NCBI RefSeq assembly: GCF_001550375.1
Contig: NZ_LRTR01000687.1
Span: 1 to 51,913, forward strand
Source: Streptomyces europaeiscabiei
GTDB lineage: Bacteria > Actinomycetota > Actinomycetes > Streptomycetales > Streptomycetaceae
Direction: 5' to 3'
Length of the DNA stretch: 51,913 nt
Positions 51,575 through 51,913 of the stretch are shown piece after piece. Within the stretch, counting starts at the first letter, position 1. Each line of letters opens with the position of its first letter. The notes under the pieces are model-generated. The model saw only the letters and a program-made list of their open reading frames with translations. It searched no databases and had not been told where the DNA came from. Both the position numbers and the translations under genes were made by a program.

Positions 51575-51913
51575 GACTGGGTCGCTCCGGAGGTCACGGC
51601 GGGTCGGTGCTGTGCCGCCTGGGCCTGTGCCGCCTGGGCCTGTGCCGCCTGGGTCGGTGCCGCCTGGGCCTGTGCCGCCTGGGTCAGGGCCATCCGCAGG
51701 CAGGCGGCGACCAGCGGGCTGAGCCGGTAGTTGAACTGCACGCCGGGCACGAGGCCGGCGTCCGCCTCCTCCTGCGTCCACATCGTCCGCAGGTCGTAGG
51801 CGCCGAAGATCTTCAGCCGCTCGGCGCGGGCCCACAGACGCGGGTCGTCGGTGAGCACGGCGGCGGCCGGGCCGAAGCCGAGGCCGGTCAGGTCCACGAC
51901 CAGCGCCGGCGCG
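51571..51913 (-). CDS. DegT-family homologue lacking the PLP lysine, 5' part beyond the window
   Basis: About 113 codons are visible to the TGA at 51571. ALVVDLTGLGFG and AAAVLTDDPRLWARAERL align with the segment of DegT enzymes that normally holds the PLP Lys (about TKN...GGxVVTDDPELAER), but no Lys precedes TDDP. FNYRLSPLVAACLRMAL matches the usual end of the large domain. The roughly 130-residue small domain is missing, replaced by a (TQAAQAQAA)-type tail. It looks like a truncated, catalytically dead partner of the next aminotransferase. The N-terminus lies to the right of the window. Confidence 0.7.
   Translation of the reverse strand, partial: APALVVDLTGLGFGPAAAVLTDDPRLWARAERLKIFGAYDLRTMWTQEEADAGLVPGVQFNYRLSPLVAACLRMALTQAAQAQAAPTQAAQAQAAQAQAAQHRPAVTSGATQS
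51611..51685 (-). repeat. Five 15-bp tandem repeats coding an Ala/Gln tail
   Basis: Units of 15 bp (tgtgccgcctgggcc and variants) encode TQAAQ/AQAAQ pentapeptides at the C-terminus of the lysine-less DegT homologue. Confidence 0.92.

Overview
The window is very G+C-rich, with third-codon GC bias, frequent GTG/TTG starts, many 4-base ATGA/GTGA gene overlaps, Sec/Tat/lipoprotein exports and Scr1-type XRE plus DUF397 regulators. This suggests a Streptomyces or close relative. No rRNA, tRNA, CRISPR array, transposase or integrase was seen.

Layout. 1-5106: tail of an unknown gene, then a complete ferric-iron-type ABC importer operon (lipoprotein, fused double permease, ATPase) closed by a perfect hairpin. 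5210-9946: a regulatory and secreted cassette in which two paralogous secreted ricin-B-type lectins flank an anti-sigma-type ATPase, an XRE regulator with a DUF397 partner, and an AraC regulator. 10100-10794: a VapBC-like toxin-antitoxin pair with a palindromic operator. 10844-11959: a secreted streptogrisin-type protease. 12187-16598: a divergent LacI-controlled sugar-catabolism locus (Gfo/Idh/MocA dehydrogenase, DUF993 aldolase-like protein, TIM-barrel isomerase) with a LacI-type operator. 16957-20393: a MacB/FtsX-like ABC pair and a small exported protein. 20890-24647: CsbD, an iron/methyltransferase/CDGSH trio, and a second isomerase. 24882-28094: a MHYT membrane protein, then an FAD oxidoreductase co-transcribed with an ECF41-type sigma factor, with a matching promoter upstream. 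28148-35755: S51 peptidase, a divergent EPSP-synthase-like enzyme, a 377-bp inverted-repeat element, a GH3 beta-N-acetylhexosaminidase, a lipoprotein, an S37 tripeptidyl aminopeptidase and a small secreted protein. 35848-41420: a fused heterodimer-type ABC exporter, a TIGR04222-like membrane protein and a frameshifted SMI1/KNR4 gene.

41483 to the right edge is the most interesting part: a tightly overlapping minus-strand operon. In transcription order it holds a lysine-less DegT homologue (entering from outside), a catalytic DegT aminotransferase, a LysY/ArgC-like reductase, a fusion of a LysZ/ArgB-like kinase with a LysK-like M20 hydrolase, a split transketolase, a large ATP-grasp ligase, an amidohydrolase and an MFS exporter. 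Kinase, reductase, split transketolase, aminotransferase and M20 hydrolase together are the signature of amino-group-carrier-protein (AmCP/LysW) pathways that build C7 diamino-dihydroxy acids, as known for vazabitide A and proposed for azinomycin and ficellomycin. The carrier and its loading ligase are not in the window and would have to lie to the right. The cluster is therefore probably a partial view of an AmCP-type natural-product locus with an unusual kinase-hydrolase fusion.
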